This document shows, piece after piece, positions 1-10,670 of a DNA stretch of 64,000 bases (position 1 is the stretch's first letter; each line of letters starts with the position of its first letter). A model generated the notes under the pieces. That model worked only from the letters and a program-made list of their open reading frames with translations, was not told where the DNA came from and did not search any database. The translations under genes were made by a program, and so were the position numbers. Source of the stretch: Dendrophyllia cribrosa (Eukaryota; Cnidaria; Anthozoa; Scleractinia; Dendrophylliidae); the NCBI GenBank assembly GCA_024195265.1, contig JAJLRJ010000010.1, forward strand, positions 8,754,003-8,818,002. Direction: 5' to 3'.

Positions 1-120
1 GGTTTTATATTGAAAAAGTATTGCACATCATAACCAGTGAAACATTCGATCATCCTTTAACGAGTGCCATTGATTTTCTTGCATGCAGCCACATAAACAG
101 TCCACCATTTTGTTTCACAG

Positions 121-423
121 GAGCACCGGATCCTCCAGTAGACTTGAAACTGGTTCCATTCCAGGTGCCTGATTCTCAAACAGTGAGTGTGAATGTCAGC
201 TGGACTCCTGGTTACAGTGGAGGCTTTGATCAAGAGTTCTCAATACATTACCGCAAGAAAGGAAGCGGTGGAGATTTTACTGAAGAATCCATTGGTCATC
301 CCCCTAATAACATGCACACTGTTCACCAGTTAAGTCCCAATACAGAGTATGAATTTACGATGCAAGCTTCCAATCAAAGAGGCAAAAGTGAAGCTTCAGC
401 TGCGGTTAAAGTTATGACATCGG
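121..423 (+). CDS. RTK gene: fibronectin type III exon (first in window)
   Basis: This internal exon encodes one fibronectin type III domain of an extracellular region. It begins after a tttcacag acceptor and ends at a gtaata donor, and both borders are phase 1, the usual symmetric arrangement for shuffled extracellular domains. The FN3 landmarks are visible: a Pro-rich start (PDPPVDLKLV), the B-strand Trp (VNVSW), a middle tyrosine (IHYRKKG) and the late LSPNTEYEFTMQASNQRG pattern with its tyrosine corner. FN3 domains form beta sandwiches on cell-surface receptors. The exon lies upstream of a second FN3 exon, stalk exons and a transmembrane plus kinase module on the same strand, so I assign it to a receptor tyrosine kinase. 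The 5' part of the gene lies outside the window. Confidence 0.88.
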
Positions 424-544
424 GTAATAAAACACATTTCTCAATTGGCATCACGTTTACTTGTCTCTTTTTTCATTACTTTTGCATGACTGTGATATCT
501 GTTATTCTTTATATCTATTGTATTGATTGTTGTTGGTTTTTTAG

Positions 545-574
545 ATTCAACAATCCCACCGGACAGAGGGACAG
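545..574 (+). CDS. RTK gene: stalk micro-exon
   Basis: A 30-base exon is bounded by ttttttag and gtgagc, phase 1 at both ends. It would encode about ten residues with the core STIPPDRGT. A similar short peptide, AIPPIKETG, is encoded by another phase-1 micro-exon at 7591, so the two look like related linker units between domains. It is short, so support rests on the splice signals, the phase match and that similarity. Confidence 0.6.
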
Positions 575-780
575 GTGAGCTTCAAAGTTCATGGGCGCTT
601 ACTACCTTACTATTGTCAGAACAGGCCGGCTAGACTGATCATTTTTTAAACTGATCATGAATGCACATTTTTGAAGATTTGTTCCTACAAGTCCTTCAAA
701 ATAATGCATGCTGTATTTACAAATTGACCAATCTGGACCGCCAGTTCAAAATATATAATGGCATACTATTTATAATTAAG

Positions 781-1060
781 TAGAGGCAGCGTGTGGTCGA
801 GTGGTTTAGAGTCGCTGACTTGTAATCCGGAGGCCCCGATTTCAGGTCTGCCTCTCTGACCACCAGCTGGATTTGTAGAATGGCAGTCCCTTGTTCAAAC
901 CCTTGACCACACCTTGTAAATAGCCAACTGTTGGGATTCTTAATGATGTTCAGTTTACTTTGTATATTTATTTCAATGATTAATAGTGTCCCCAATTGAC
1001 ACTGCAGTGCTAAATACTTTGACACTTAAATAAAGTGATTTATTTATTTATTTATTTTTT
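781..1060 (+). mobile_element. tRNA-derived SINE
   Basis: A tRNA-like head at about 783-853 has an A-box-like gtggtcgagtggt, a seven-base anticodon-like loop cttgtaa (would read TGT, Thr) and a degenerate B box. Its outer ends gaggcag and ctgcctc can pair as an acceptor stem. A non-tRNA body follows, then a tail with aataaagtg and a (TTTA)n run to about 1060. This is the layout of a SINE transcribed by RNA polymerase III and mobilised by a LINE. It lies in an intron of the RTK gene. Confidence 0.75.
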
Positions 1061-1542
1061 GCGTGGGAAATAATTAAAAAATTGACATTTTATATGAATT
1101 TGTTACTGAAAAGGCTCACACAAAATTTTCCTTTAGCTTTGATCGTTTAATCGTCACTAGAATCAAGAGGTATCATTTAGTTAATTTTAGAGAATCGGCT
1201 CGGCGATAATCCAAAAAATAGAAGAGCACAACAACCTTACACAAAGTCAAATATAAAACTATTAGGCATAGTGTATAAAGCTAACCTTTTTTCTAGTCTG
1301 GAATATCCGATGAATTTTTGCTCCAAGTTGTTTTCAGCTCCGCTTTAGTTCTTTCTCACCGGCGGCTGATTCCGCATCTTATGGATTTCAATAAAAACAA
1401 GAAGCTGTAAACACGGCTTGAACGCGGGGCTTTAACCCATTGCATTATTTCCCGAGTGTTTTAGGTGCTTTTACGGAGAAACATAAAAATACGTCTTAAA
1501 CGTAAGACTACATTCAAAACTAAACTGCAATTATATACCTTA

Positions 1543-2668
1543 GGCCTGGGGCAAACGTCGAATCTTAGTCGAACTTTATTCGTCGAACCTATGAATTTTG
1601 AAATAGGCGCATGAATGGTGCGACGTCTGCCGCAATTAAGTTCGACAAAATTAATTGGTTCGACTCCAGCATAAGTTCGACTTGCCAAGTCGGATAATGC
1701 GACAGTAGTTCGGCGTTTCAGCAAACGCCGTTCTTAACACGCTCTGTACTCAATTCATAAATCATGCAAATTACAAAATAATTGATTCAAATATGATGGA
1801 CTGCGCAAACATCACAAAAATCCCGACTCCCTTATCTGCCAAACGCTATTCCCCCCCCCCCCCCCCTGACGAGCATGCGCTGTACAAAGACAATTTCACG
1901 ACCGGGAATAGGCCTTTATCACGCGGCGGCCATGTTGACTCCTCGGAGAATAAAATGCTTTGTTTTTGCCCGCCCAGCCTCGCAGTGAAAAAGTTGAAAA
2001 CGAGGTTGGGCGGACAAAAATCTTTTGTTTTTATACAAAATGGCGGGGCGCGTTAAAAGCCTATGGCGAGCAATGGAAAGTCATTGTTGACATCGCACGG
2101 CGTGATGGAAATGTGTTTTTCGTGTTTCACGAACACTAAATATAAATGCTTGAGATGCGAATTCCCTATTTGCAATAAATGTTCAGTGTTTGAAGAAAAC
2201 GAGGACGTTGCGGTATGGACAACCGGTGAAAGCGTTGCTCAGAGCTGTATGTAATGCAAATCTTCTCTTGGCAGAGATCTCATGTATATACCAACCACAA
2301 AGACTAAACAATAGACAACACGGAAATAATAGATCACAAACAAAGAGAATACAATGTAAAACCGTGGTGGGTACATACATGAGATCTATGCCCTTCTCTT
2401 TCTATTTTTCGCAATTAAATACCAAAGAAAGGCCCGACGAGCACTGTATTTTGGCATTTCGCTAGCAAGTCCTGGCAGTAACTAGCCGCGCATCGAGTGA
2501 ATAGCACGGGGACACGTACTTATTCCCGTGTTTTTAATGAAGTGCAACTTGTGAAATAGGATCGACGCAGGTTCGACGTTTGCTACCACGCTGGAATTAA
2601 GTCGACTATTTGTCCAACCTATTTTTAATAAATTCGATGCGACTTAGATTCGACGTTTGCCCCAGGCC
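1543..2668. mobile_element. PIF/Harbinger-like DNA element
   Basis: The element starts ggcctggggcaaacgtcgaa and ends with the inverted sequence ttcgacgtttgccccaggcc. It is flanked by TTA on both sides (1540-1542, 2669-2671). GG-type termini with a three-base TWA target duplication are typical of PIF/Harbinger elements. The ends carry further tcgac/gtcga repeats. No transposase is seen, so it would be non-autonomous, but a short Cys-rich ORF lies inside at 2063-2254. A poly-C run is at 1852-1866. Confidence 0.72.
2063..2254 (+). CDS. Short Cys-rich (zinc-finger-like) ORF inside the Harbinger-like element
   Basis: A 63-residue ORF starts at an ATG and contains the spaced cysteine pattern CFSC, YKCLRC, ICNKC over about 25 residues, followed by an acidic stretch EENEDVAVW. 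Such paired CxxC knuckles usually bind zinc, as in B-box or FYVE-like folds, but I do not recognise a named family. The cysteine spacing and the position inside a transposon suggest an element-encoded protein or a captured fragment. The C-terminal part may continue in another frame or by splicing. Function unknown. Confidence 0.4.
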   Translation: MASNGKSLLTSHGVMEMCFSCFTNTKYKCLRCEFPICNKCSVFEENEDVAVWTTGESVAQSCM

Positions 2669-3032
2669 TTACAGAGAATGAAAGCAATCGACTGCATAAA
2701 ATGTGCAGCGATTTTTAGAATGCTCGGCTGGCCACTGCTCGATGACATTCAAATAACAGATGCCGACACTTGAAACCTCGATCGCAAAGCAAATTGCAAG
2801 TTATATACAACACAAAACTTGCCGGAACAAACATCCCACAGCGATAAGCGGCGAACACAATATGAAACGGTCCTATCCATCCATGAACGCCTTGCATTGT
2901 CTTGAAAACTTGTACGCTGTAATTCTGACAATAGCTCTGAACTAATCAGCACGCGGGAATTCACACATTTATTGTAAAAAGGTATCTTGTTTTAATATCT
3001 TCAGAGTGTTGAGGTTTGTTCTCATTCATTAG

Positions 3033-3293
3033 TAAAAGCAACACGAATGTCAGACGATCCTACAGCAATTGTCGTCACTTGGACAGTGACAGATGGGAAC
3101 GTAACGAAGCTGAGTCTTGAGATACAGGAGGGAGGGGTGGGTGATTGGTCTTCCGTCCCTGGAGCTACTAATATGAATACATCCAGAACTGAGTTGAAGG
3201 TGGAAAATCTCAAGGCTGACAAGAAATACCGGTTTAGATTGGACATGAGGAGTCCAGGGGAGGAAAAACCTTCATATGTAAAGAGTAATACAG
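3033..3293 (+). CDS. RTK gene: second fibronectin type III exon
   Basis: This is a second symmetric phase-1 exon (acceptor cattcattag, donor gtaagt). The translation has FN3 features: IVVTWTV with the B-strand Trp, LEIQEGGVGDWSSVPG across C and C', and LKVENLKADKKYRFRLDMRS with the tyrosine-corner pattern L(x)6Y. It follows the first FN3 exon on the same strand and in the same phase. An upstream AG at about 3004 could extend it in another phase, but the chosen acceptor keeps the phase-1 chain and has a good pyrimidine tract. Confidence 0.85.
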
Positions 3294-4640
3294 GTAAGTG
3301 ACAATCTCAACAATCTTTATGAAAACAATATTGTGGTCTCCAGGCTTATTACCCTCTGGCTTACCTTGATGTTGGAGTAGTTGGCTTTGCACATATTCTC
3401 CGCTATTCAATCGCAAGAGCGTGTCCTTGTGATAAATATGATCATTATGATCAATAATAACCAATCTGATTTTAAATTAATTCTGGGCCCGCAGTAATTG
3501 ACTAAAACTATGCTCTCGCGGTGTCCCCGCCCTTTTCTCCTTTTTGTCATTATGTCATCTTTGAATTTGTTCTCTTCTTGTCTTCTTGAACCACGAGTCT
3601 CGTCGCCCTTTTCTGACTTCTCCTTCGTCATGTGTAACCGCTTTTTCGGCGGAATCATTTCAACTTTTTTCTTTTTTAAGCTTTTCGCTCTGATCTACGC
3701 GTATTTTCTTTGATCACGTTTCTTCTGTTTGATTTCTCAGATTTCATGCCTTCACACTGTTGCGGTTCTGTTGCGGGTTCCGTTGCTATGCAGAGGTGTC
3801 ATTGTTTATAATCGCCTCTTACGATTGGTTTCGCGGGAAAAATAGCACCCCATAAAAGGAAAGAAAGGGCCTAAAAAAGGGCCACCTTTGTGTTTACCGC
3901 TGTAAACTGTTATTGCAGGCATAAAAACATGGCGGCTATTGAAACCAAGCCGATGGAAGTTTTCAAGCTGATTTTTGTCGATTCCAGCTCGATTTTTGAG
4001 AAAAAAAATGCACGTTGATTGAAAGGTGGAAGCGTGTTCAATTAAACTACTTTTGATAGGCTTATCAGAAGGGCTTGAAACTTGGCAGGCATAAAATACG
4101 TACTTGAACGAACATTTTTGTGCGAGTACGTCAAATGCCTTCAAATACGAGACTCACAGTGGCATCACCTTTTCATAAGAATGCATCATTACATTTCTAG
4201 ACATAATTTTTTTTCGTTTGACTTTTCTCTGACGTACTCCCACACGATGCTAGGTCTTAACATTACACATCAATTGGCCAACGCTTTTTAAAATGCAGGG
4301 TATTCTCTTTGAGTTTTGTAGAGATATGCAAAATGTTTAGGTTTCGACCACGCCCATTAACATATCAAATTTCAGAAATTCCTTTCATTCTTTCAGAATA
4401 AAAATATTTTCAAAAGAATCTACGTACAGTAACGTATTATATGTAAAAATTTTATGAAATTTAAGTGATTTTTTAAACAGATTTTATGCATGTAGAAATG
4501 TGGTAAAAATGCTAAAATTAGCCTCCAGGAATACCTTAACGTTAGCTATATATAGAAAGCCAGACCGAGAAGGCGGAAAGTGCCCCAGCTGACTTTAACG
4601 TTTGTAATAATTCAAAAAACGCAACGAAACCTTGTGACTT
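3294..4640. other. Intron sequence, no gene seen
   Basis: This stretch of RTK intron has no ORF with recognisable domains and no clear repeat ends. Two short ORFs near 3498 and 3806 (minus) lack family features. Confidence 0.5.
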
Positions 4641-4650
4641 TGTTTGAATT

Positions 4651-6732
4651 CATGATGAAATATTGTTGTGTGAAGATCCTGTAGAGGGGGACGTGAACGA
4701 CGACTGCAGCCAGATAGAGAAAGTGTACACGGAGACTGCAGACAAAGTGATAGGAAGGGTGAAGAAGAGGAGCAAGCAATGGCTGAGGGATGGCACATGG
4801 AAGGCGATAGAGGAAAGGAGGCAGATAGGAAATAAAATTGACAGTACCAGGTCAGAACGTGTCAAAGGAAGGTTGCGCATAGAATACTGGCTGAAAGACA
4901 GAGAAGTGAAGCGCAGGGCAAGAGAGGACAAGAGACACTGGACAGAAGAGATCGCTAAGGAAGCTGAGAGATCTGCTGAGAAAGGACGCACAAGAGAGCT
5001 GTACCAGGCGGCAAGAAGACTAACTAATAAGAAGATGAGACAAGCCGCTGCCGTAAAGGATAAGCAGGGAGAAGTAATCAAGGACAAGGAGGCGAGACTT
5101 GAGAGATGGGCGGAGCACTTTGAAGAAGTGCTTGTGAGGAAGGCGCCTACGAACCCTGTAACAGATGAGGAGACGGCGGCAGAAGAGTTGAGGGAGATGG
5201 ACACAGCAGAGATCAGGGAAGGCGAAGTCAGACAAGCCCTAAGGAAGACAAAAAGTGGAAAGGCACCTGGAATGGACGAAATACCCGCAGAGTTGCTGAA
5301 AGCAAGCGGTGACACAGCAGTACAAGAACTGACAAGACTATACAGGAAGATATGGAGGGAGGAAAGAATACCGGACAGTTGGAAGAAAGGAATCATCGTC
5401 AAACTACCAAAGAAAGGGGACTTGAAAGAGTGTAAAAACTAGAGAGGAGTGACACTGCTGCCAGTAATGAGCAAAATCATGGGCCGAGTCATAATCGAAC
5501 GGATCCAACGGGGAGTGGATGAGGCTCTCAGAAGGGAACAGGCAGGATTCCGTAGGAATAGGAGCACAGTGGAGCAGATCTTCATCCTACGCAACATCAT
5601 GGAGCAGGTGAACGAGTGGAGAGCGACGCTGTATACACACTTCATTGACTTCGAGAAGGCTTTTGATTCGATCCATAGAGAAAGCTTGTGGAAGATCATG
5701 AAGTCATACGGCATACCTGAAAAGCTGGTGAAGATGGTCAAAATCATGTATGAGGAATTTGAGTGCACGGTAATGGATGACGGGGAACAGACGAGGTGGA
5801 TCAAGATCACGACGGGAGTCAAACAAGGATGTGTTATGTCAGGATTCCTCTTCCTCATAGCAATAGATTGGGTGATGAGAAGGACGACACACGGGCATAA
5901 GAATGGAATACGATGGAACTTCACCAGCATATTAGAAGACCTTGACTTCGCAGACGATATTGCTCTGATCTCGTCGAAGTACGAACACATACAGAGCAAG
6001 ACGGATCGATTGGTGGAGAACGCCGGGCGTGTAGGACTGAAGCTCAACGCGGCAAAATGCAAGATGTTGAGATCGAATGCAAGACGGCAGGACCGGGTTA
6101 AGATTGGAGAAGATGAAGTCGAAGAAGTGGAAGAATTCGTATACCTCGGAGCAAAGGTCAGGAAAGATGGTGGTGGAACTGAAGATATTAGGAACCGACT
6201 AAATAAAGCAAGAGGGGCGTTCTATAACCTAACGAAGATATGGAGGTTACGGAACATAGGACGCCAAACGAAGATCAAGCTGTTCAAGACGCTAGTACGC
6301 CCAGTACTACTCTACGGATGCGAGGCGTGGAAAATGACAAAGGTGGAGGAAAAGAAGATGGACGCATTCCAGTTTGTGTGCCTCAGACGAATCCTCGGAA
6401 TTCGGTGGCCAAAGAGAGTGAGCAACGAGAGGATAGAGGAGATAACAGGAATAAACAAGATCAGTGATGAGATCCGCAGGAGACGCTGGAATTGGATCGG
6501 GCACGTCTTGAGAAAAGATGCAACCGATAACTGCAGGGTAGCATTAGGGTGGCAACCGGAAGGGAAACGGGCAGTAGGTCGACCAAAGACCACGTGGAGA
6601 CGAACTGTGGAAAAAGAGCGAAAGTGCGAAGGGTGGAAAAGCTGGAGAGAAGTCAAAGTCATAGCGGAAGACAGAGCGTGTTGGAAGACGAGGGTTGCGG
6701 CCTTATGCGCCTCCTGGCGCGGAGAGATCTAA
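4651..6732 (+). pseudogene. RTE-clade LINE: reverse transcriptase, 5'-truncated, one nonsense codon
   Basis: A single reading frame of about 690 codons encodes the C-terminal part of a non-LTR retrotransposon protein; the endonuclease is missing. It has a basic helical linker, then RT blocks: SGKAPGMDEIPAELLK, the IVKLPKKGDLKECKN segment, EQAGFRRNRSTVEQI, FIDFEKAFDSIHRESLW (motif A Asp), GVKQGCVMSGFLF (motif B) and LDFADDIALIS (catalytic FADD, motif C). The end has RRWNWIGHVLRKD and GRPKTTWRRTVE, typical of RTE-type C-termini. One stop, TAG at 5440-5442, interrupts the frame where this clade normally has Trp, which fits a TGG to TAG change. It is otherwise open and therefore young. It lies in sense orientation in an RTK intron. 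Confidence 0.9.
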
Positions 6733-7014
6733 GTGCTAAGTAAGAAGATCCTGTTAATCAGATGGGACGTTTTAATGCAACCAAATTTGAACAGCCATGT
6801 TAACCATTTTTTTAATTGCCTAGTTAATCCCCCTTTTAATATATGTATTTATAATATGACCGTACGGCCCCGCTGACGCAATCCTACAGAAAATAGAATC
6901 GCAAGGTGACGTGAGCAAGGCCGGACGGGTTGACGTGAGCCGGTCCGGAAAAAGCCGTCCGGCTCCGCTCGAGATCAAGCGACCTCGCACTGCACGACTA
7001 TTCTTGTACTTTCT
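6733..7014. other. LINE 3' flank, no gene seen
   Basis: Short run between the LINE stop and a foldback repeat. GC-rich patches (ccggacgggt, gccgtccggctcc) resemble those in the foldback that follows. Confidence 0.4.
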
Positions 7015-7190
7015 AGTCATATTATAAAATACTTATTGACTGAGTTAGGTCGGGCCGTTCGGGGAAAATATTTGGCTCTCGGTCGACGCACACGGACCTC
7101 GCTGCGCTCGGTCTGTACGCCATGACCACGAGCCAAATATTTTCCCGTCCGGCCCTCCCAATCAGTCAATAAGTGCATAATATTTTAACT
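7015..7190. repeat. Foldback (inverted-repeat) element
   Basis: Imperfect inverted arms of about 60-70 bases face each other: aaaatacttattgactga... and ...cagtcaataagtgcataata, with inner arms ggggaaaatatttggctc and gagccaaatattttccc. It is a MITE-like hairpin in the RTK intron. Confidence 0.7.
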
Positions 7191-7590
7191 TTTGTGGCTG
7201 AGCCAATCTTGACGTCTTTCTAAATCACGAAAACAAAGAAATCTAAGATCCAAGATGCCAAATTCAAGATGGTTGCCGTTTGGAGATCACGACGTAATTC
7301 CAGTATCATTTGACGTCATGATGTCTTTTGTGACCTACTTATATTATTTTATTATATAAGATTCGATCCCTCCAAGTTTCATTGTTACAACTATAATATT
7401 ATCGATGTCATGTAAGGGGAGCGAAATGGGAATCCAACGGTGTCTAAGATGAACAATGCTCAGACTGTTAGGTTGATAAAAGAATCTTCAGTTGCTAACT
7501 CAAGTTACTACACCATTTTAAACATCTACATTTTACAATACTCGAGTTTTCGTGTCCTTATCTGTTGTGTGATTCCTTTTTTAGTATCAG

Positions 7591-7614
7591 CAATACCACC
7601 GATCAAAGAAACAG
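7591..7614 (+). CDS. RTK gene: stalk micro-exon
   Basis: A 24-base exon follows a ttttttagtatcag acceptor and ends at gtatgt; it is phase 1 on both sides. It encodes the core AIPPIKETG, resembling the IPPDRGT peptide of the exon at 545. It is probably a linker between the second FN3 domain and the membrane. Evidence is limited to splice signals, phase and similarity. Confidence 0.55.
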
Positions 7615-8160
7615 GTATGTGAATCGATTACGCAATCCTAGATGTTTCTTGGACTCTGAAACCTGATGTAACAACTATGGTAACAGTACTAATAACAATA
7701 TCACCTTTGTAAGATGTTTAATTTCTGTTCAATGAAGACATGGGAGTCGAAGCTTGTGGTATTATAGGGCTCCAAGTGGTAACGGGTCCGCAGGGCTTTA
7801 TCTCATTTCTCTATTTTGTCCGCGTTTCTAGCAAAGGGAAGCTTTGAGGTCCGTTCCTCAGAGCAAACGATTCAAGGTTCTCAGAATAGGGCATTAATGA
7901 ATATAAATATTACAAATACCAATTTAGGTCAAACTTGATAAAAAGGGTTGAATGAAGAGTGTTTTAAATTTAAGCACTCCATGAATATCAGAACCACACG
8001 AAATGTCCGATGGAAATAACTACTGGAATCTGAGAAATTTGGTGACTTGGCATCGCAGAACCGACTGCTATAAAATATTGATTAGTTGCTGTACTATGCG
8101 TAACGATTATGGGTATTGTCAGTGTTTTATTATTATTATTATTATCTTTTTGGTTCACAG

Positions 8161-8208
8161 CATCACCTACAGAAGCAGTGAATGTACATCCAACCAAAAC
8201 TGAAAGAG
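8161..8208 (+). CDS. RTK gene: stalk exon, copy 1 of a tandem exon duplication
   Basis: A 48-base phase-1 exon (acceptor ggttcacag, donor gtaatc) encodes ASPTEAVNVHPTKTERG, a Ser/Thr-rich juxtamembrane stalk. The exon at 8358 has the same length and phase and nearly the same opening bases (catcacctacagaagc), and the intron just upstream is also alike (ttggttc-cag). This is a recent tandem duplication of one exon. Confidence 0.7.
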
Positions 8209-8357
8209 GTAATCTGTAAAAATCAAACAGGTAAAACTGCAAATAATAAATATTATAGCACGTTACTTTGAAGGGATTCTATCCACGAATTTAAATTATC
8301 ATACGCGTATTGATTACAAGTATTTTCATTTTTTTCTTTTTGTTAATTGGTTCTCAG

Positions 8358-8405
8358 CATCACCTACAGAAGCGATAGATGTAAATCTCACTAAAAATCA
8401 AAGAG
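8358..8405 (+). CDS. RTK gene: stalk exon, copy 2 of a tandem exon duplication
   Basis: A 48-base phase-1 exon (acceptor ggttctcag, donor gtaaac) encodes ASPTEAIDVNLTKNQRG, paralogous to the exon at 8161. Both would lengthen the extracellular stalk by 16 residues without shifting the frame, so they can be included or skipped freely. Confidence 0.7.
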
Positions 8406-8560
8406 GTAAACTGGTTTATTTGATGTCATATATTCACCTACACAAAACGTGACAACAATAACTGACAGGTCTGGAAGAAATCATTTCTTCCTTCTAGTTA
8501 CCGCATTCTTTCATTTCGTCATTTGTTTGCTCATTCGTTCCTTACTAGGGCCTTAATTAA

Positions 8561-8745
8561 GGTCATTCCTTGGTATTGCATTGCGCAGCACTTACTGCGC
8601 ATAATTTCTTGCGTCATGAGCGCGCGCACGAGCGCGCGCACAGTCCGAACCAAGAAGGTTTCCTTTGAGGATAAGTTGGCCAAATGAATAAGAGATTGTT
8701 TTCTCCTAAACGAGCACGGTGACCCCTATTTTATATTAATGTAAT
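8561..8745 (+). repeat. Dispersed repeat, left copy of an inverted pair around the transmembrane exon
   Basis: This copy starts ggtcattccttggtattgca and runs through gataagttggccaaatgaat and agagattgttttctcctaaa. The reverse complement of the same series is at 10085-10243. A gcgcgc-rich insert (gagcgcgcgcacgagcgcgc) is present only in this copy. Confidence 0.8.
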
Positions 8746-9254
8746 TTACTCGTTATAGGACTATAAAAAACATATTTTAAGCAGAAAAAAAGTGTAGTGG
8801 TAGAACTTGTATTAATTCTGTGTTAATCGCGTGAAAATCCGTATTTTGAGGCAATGAGGAGTATGTGGTTATGCCGAAGCGGTCCGATTTCCTTGCAAAA
8901 TTTGTAAGACCGGGCAATTCGAAGTGACTACCCTGAAAGAATGTTGCATAATCAAATAAATAATGTTGAAATTTCAGTAGTAATCATAGTTTTCTGCAGG
9001 TTATAACAATCCCTTTCTCGACATTCGAGTTTCGAACATTCTTCGCGCAATTATAAAAAGTCGCTATAAATAACGGGCGCGCAGTGTAAAAACAAGTACG
9101 GTGACCCTCTCTTTTTATTGCATTTTTTGAATGTTCTAAGCATGGTTATCAATCGTACCAAGTTTGAAAAAAAGTTCAGTATAAGATCCTTTTCGAAGGA
9201 ATTACCTTAAGAAAGCTAATAAAGTCGTTTCCTTCATTTAATCATTTTTTTCAG

Positions 9255-9359
9255 CAGGAATATCAAGTACAGAATCGTTTGGAATTGTTATAGGGATTCT
9301 TTTGATCATCTTGGTGGCTTTTACTGTCTATATTTGGCGGATCAAAATCAATACACAAG
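9255..9359 (+). CDS. RTK gene: transmembrane exon
   Basis: A 105-base phase-1 exon (acceptor ttttttcag, donor gttaat) encodes about 35 residues: a short extracellular start (GISSTES), a hydrophobic run FGIVIGILLIILVAFTVYIW long enough to cross the membrane once, and a basic stop-transfer end RIKIN. This marks a single-pass type I receptor, with FN3 domains outside and the kinase inside. Confidence 0.85.
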
Positions 9360-10084
9360 GTTAATTCACTTGCCTACTTAACTGCATACATGTACGTACT
9401 TACCTACCTACACCCAAGAAGACCTAACAAACAACAAATGTATCGATCTTTTTTCTACCTACAAACCTACCTAATGACCAACCTACCTAAACACAACATA
9501 TTAAAAAATTATAATGACGGCTAAACCACAGCGACAAACCGATAAAGAGTGCCGGCATCTTTTGAAGACCTGGATCCCTATGTGTTCACCTACATTTGTA
9601 CCCTTTTTAAGATGATTCCCTCAGAAATAAAAGTTGACGAACGATTGTTGTGATACTTTCTATAACTGTTGTCTACCAAGCATTGTTTCGAAAAATTCAA
9701 TAAAAAGACATAGATCACCCTGCTCGCGAAAGACATATAATGGACTAAAGTTACCCTATTTATCCATGTAGTACTGCCACTCATGCGCGTAATTATTTCA
9801 TCGGTTCACGTTACTTAGCGTGCTAACTTGAAGCATAGTTAAAATAGGATGCTTAAAAAAATTGTAATAGATATAATGCGTCGACCACAAGAAACAATTT
9901 TATATATGAATCACGGCACAGGTACACAGCCTCAAACGGTATTGCATAATCTCTAGGTCATAAGTTAATTTACTTCCATGAGAAATGGGTGTGTACGTGT
10001 TTTTAGCGATAACTTTCTTTGGTGACGAAGAAAATTTTTTAAACTCTTTTAACTCAAAGAGGATGATTTTAACAGAAAATTTTA

Positions 10085-10243
10085 GGAATAAAAAAGATAG
10101 GTCACCATGATGGTTTAGGAGAAAACAATCTCTTATTCATTTGGCCAACTTATCCTCAAAGAAAACCCTCTTGGACTGTGCGTACTAATGACGCAAGATA
10201 TTATGCGCAGTAGTGATGCGCAATGCAATACTAAGGAATCACC
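10085..10243 (-). repeat. Dispersed repeat, right copy of the inverted pair
   Basis: This is the reverse-orientation counterpart of 8561-8745: ttaggagaaaacaatctctt, attcatttggccaacttatc, then gcgcaatgcaatactaagga. The two copies enclose the transmembrane exon. Identity looks moderate, with several indels. Confidence 0.78.
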
Positions 10244-10346
10244 TAAATTATAGCTACCTATCATACGAAACAGATATGCTGAAGTATGATCCCTTTAAAC
10301 ACATTTGCTTTAAAAAAATATATTTTTACCTTTTAAATTCCCATAG

Positions 10347-10365
10347 GAAGAATCACAGGAAAGAG
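10347..10365 (+). CDS. RTK gene: candidate juxtamembrane micro-exon
   Basis: A 19-base candidate sits between attcccatag and gtaaga. From phase 1 it leaves phase 2. Its splice sites are good, but so short an exon cannot be confirmed from sequence alone. It could join the candidate at 10639 (phase 2 to phase 1). A further exon is still needed to reach the phase-0 kinase exon at 12018. Confidence 0.3.
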
Positions 10366-10638
10366 GTAAGAAGGCTAGTTATTGTTGTATTTAGTTAAAG
10401 TGGTGCAGTTAGGAAATAAGTGTCATTAAAATATGATTAAAATAATCAATTAAATGGTGTGGTGTGTCATGGAGTTTGTGCGGTGCGATCGAACGGATGG
10501 GGACAGCATTAACACTAAACCAACAAAAAATAGACCAAGCAAACTAAACAAATTGAATCACAACAAAACGAGTTGAAAAATAGATTGAAAACGACAAGAT
10601 TTCAAATGATCAGTCACATAATTTTCGTAATTACAGAG

Positions 10639-10670
10639 CAAAGTTTATCAGAGCATAACCAACCAGTCGG
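10639..10670 (+). CDS. RTK gene: candidate juxtamembrane exon
   Basis: A 32-base candidate lies between attacagag and gtgagt and reads KVYQSITNQSG when entered in phase 2. The alternative acceptor two bases upstream gives a stop in that phase. The donor is strong. It remains a candidate because the phase chain to 12018 is incomplete. Confidence 0.3.

Larger units (their letters stand above)
1385..2945. repeat. Dispersed repeat copy 1, split by a DNA transposon
   Basis: The flanks 1385-1539 and 2672-2945 together match one continuous repeat at 13420-13745 (shared runs include tttcccgagtgtt, gaacgccttgcattgtcttg and tgtacgctgtaattct). In this copy the two halves are separated by the element at 1543-2668, so the second copy serves as the empty site. 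No protein was recognised in the repeat itself. Confidence 0.75.

Noticed and set aside
4650..5402. Minus-strand 250-residue Ser/Leu-rich ORF
   Set aside because: Antisense shadow of the RTE reverse-transcriptase frame, which has the catalytic motifs.
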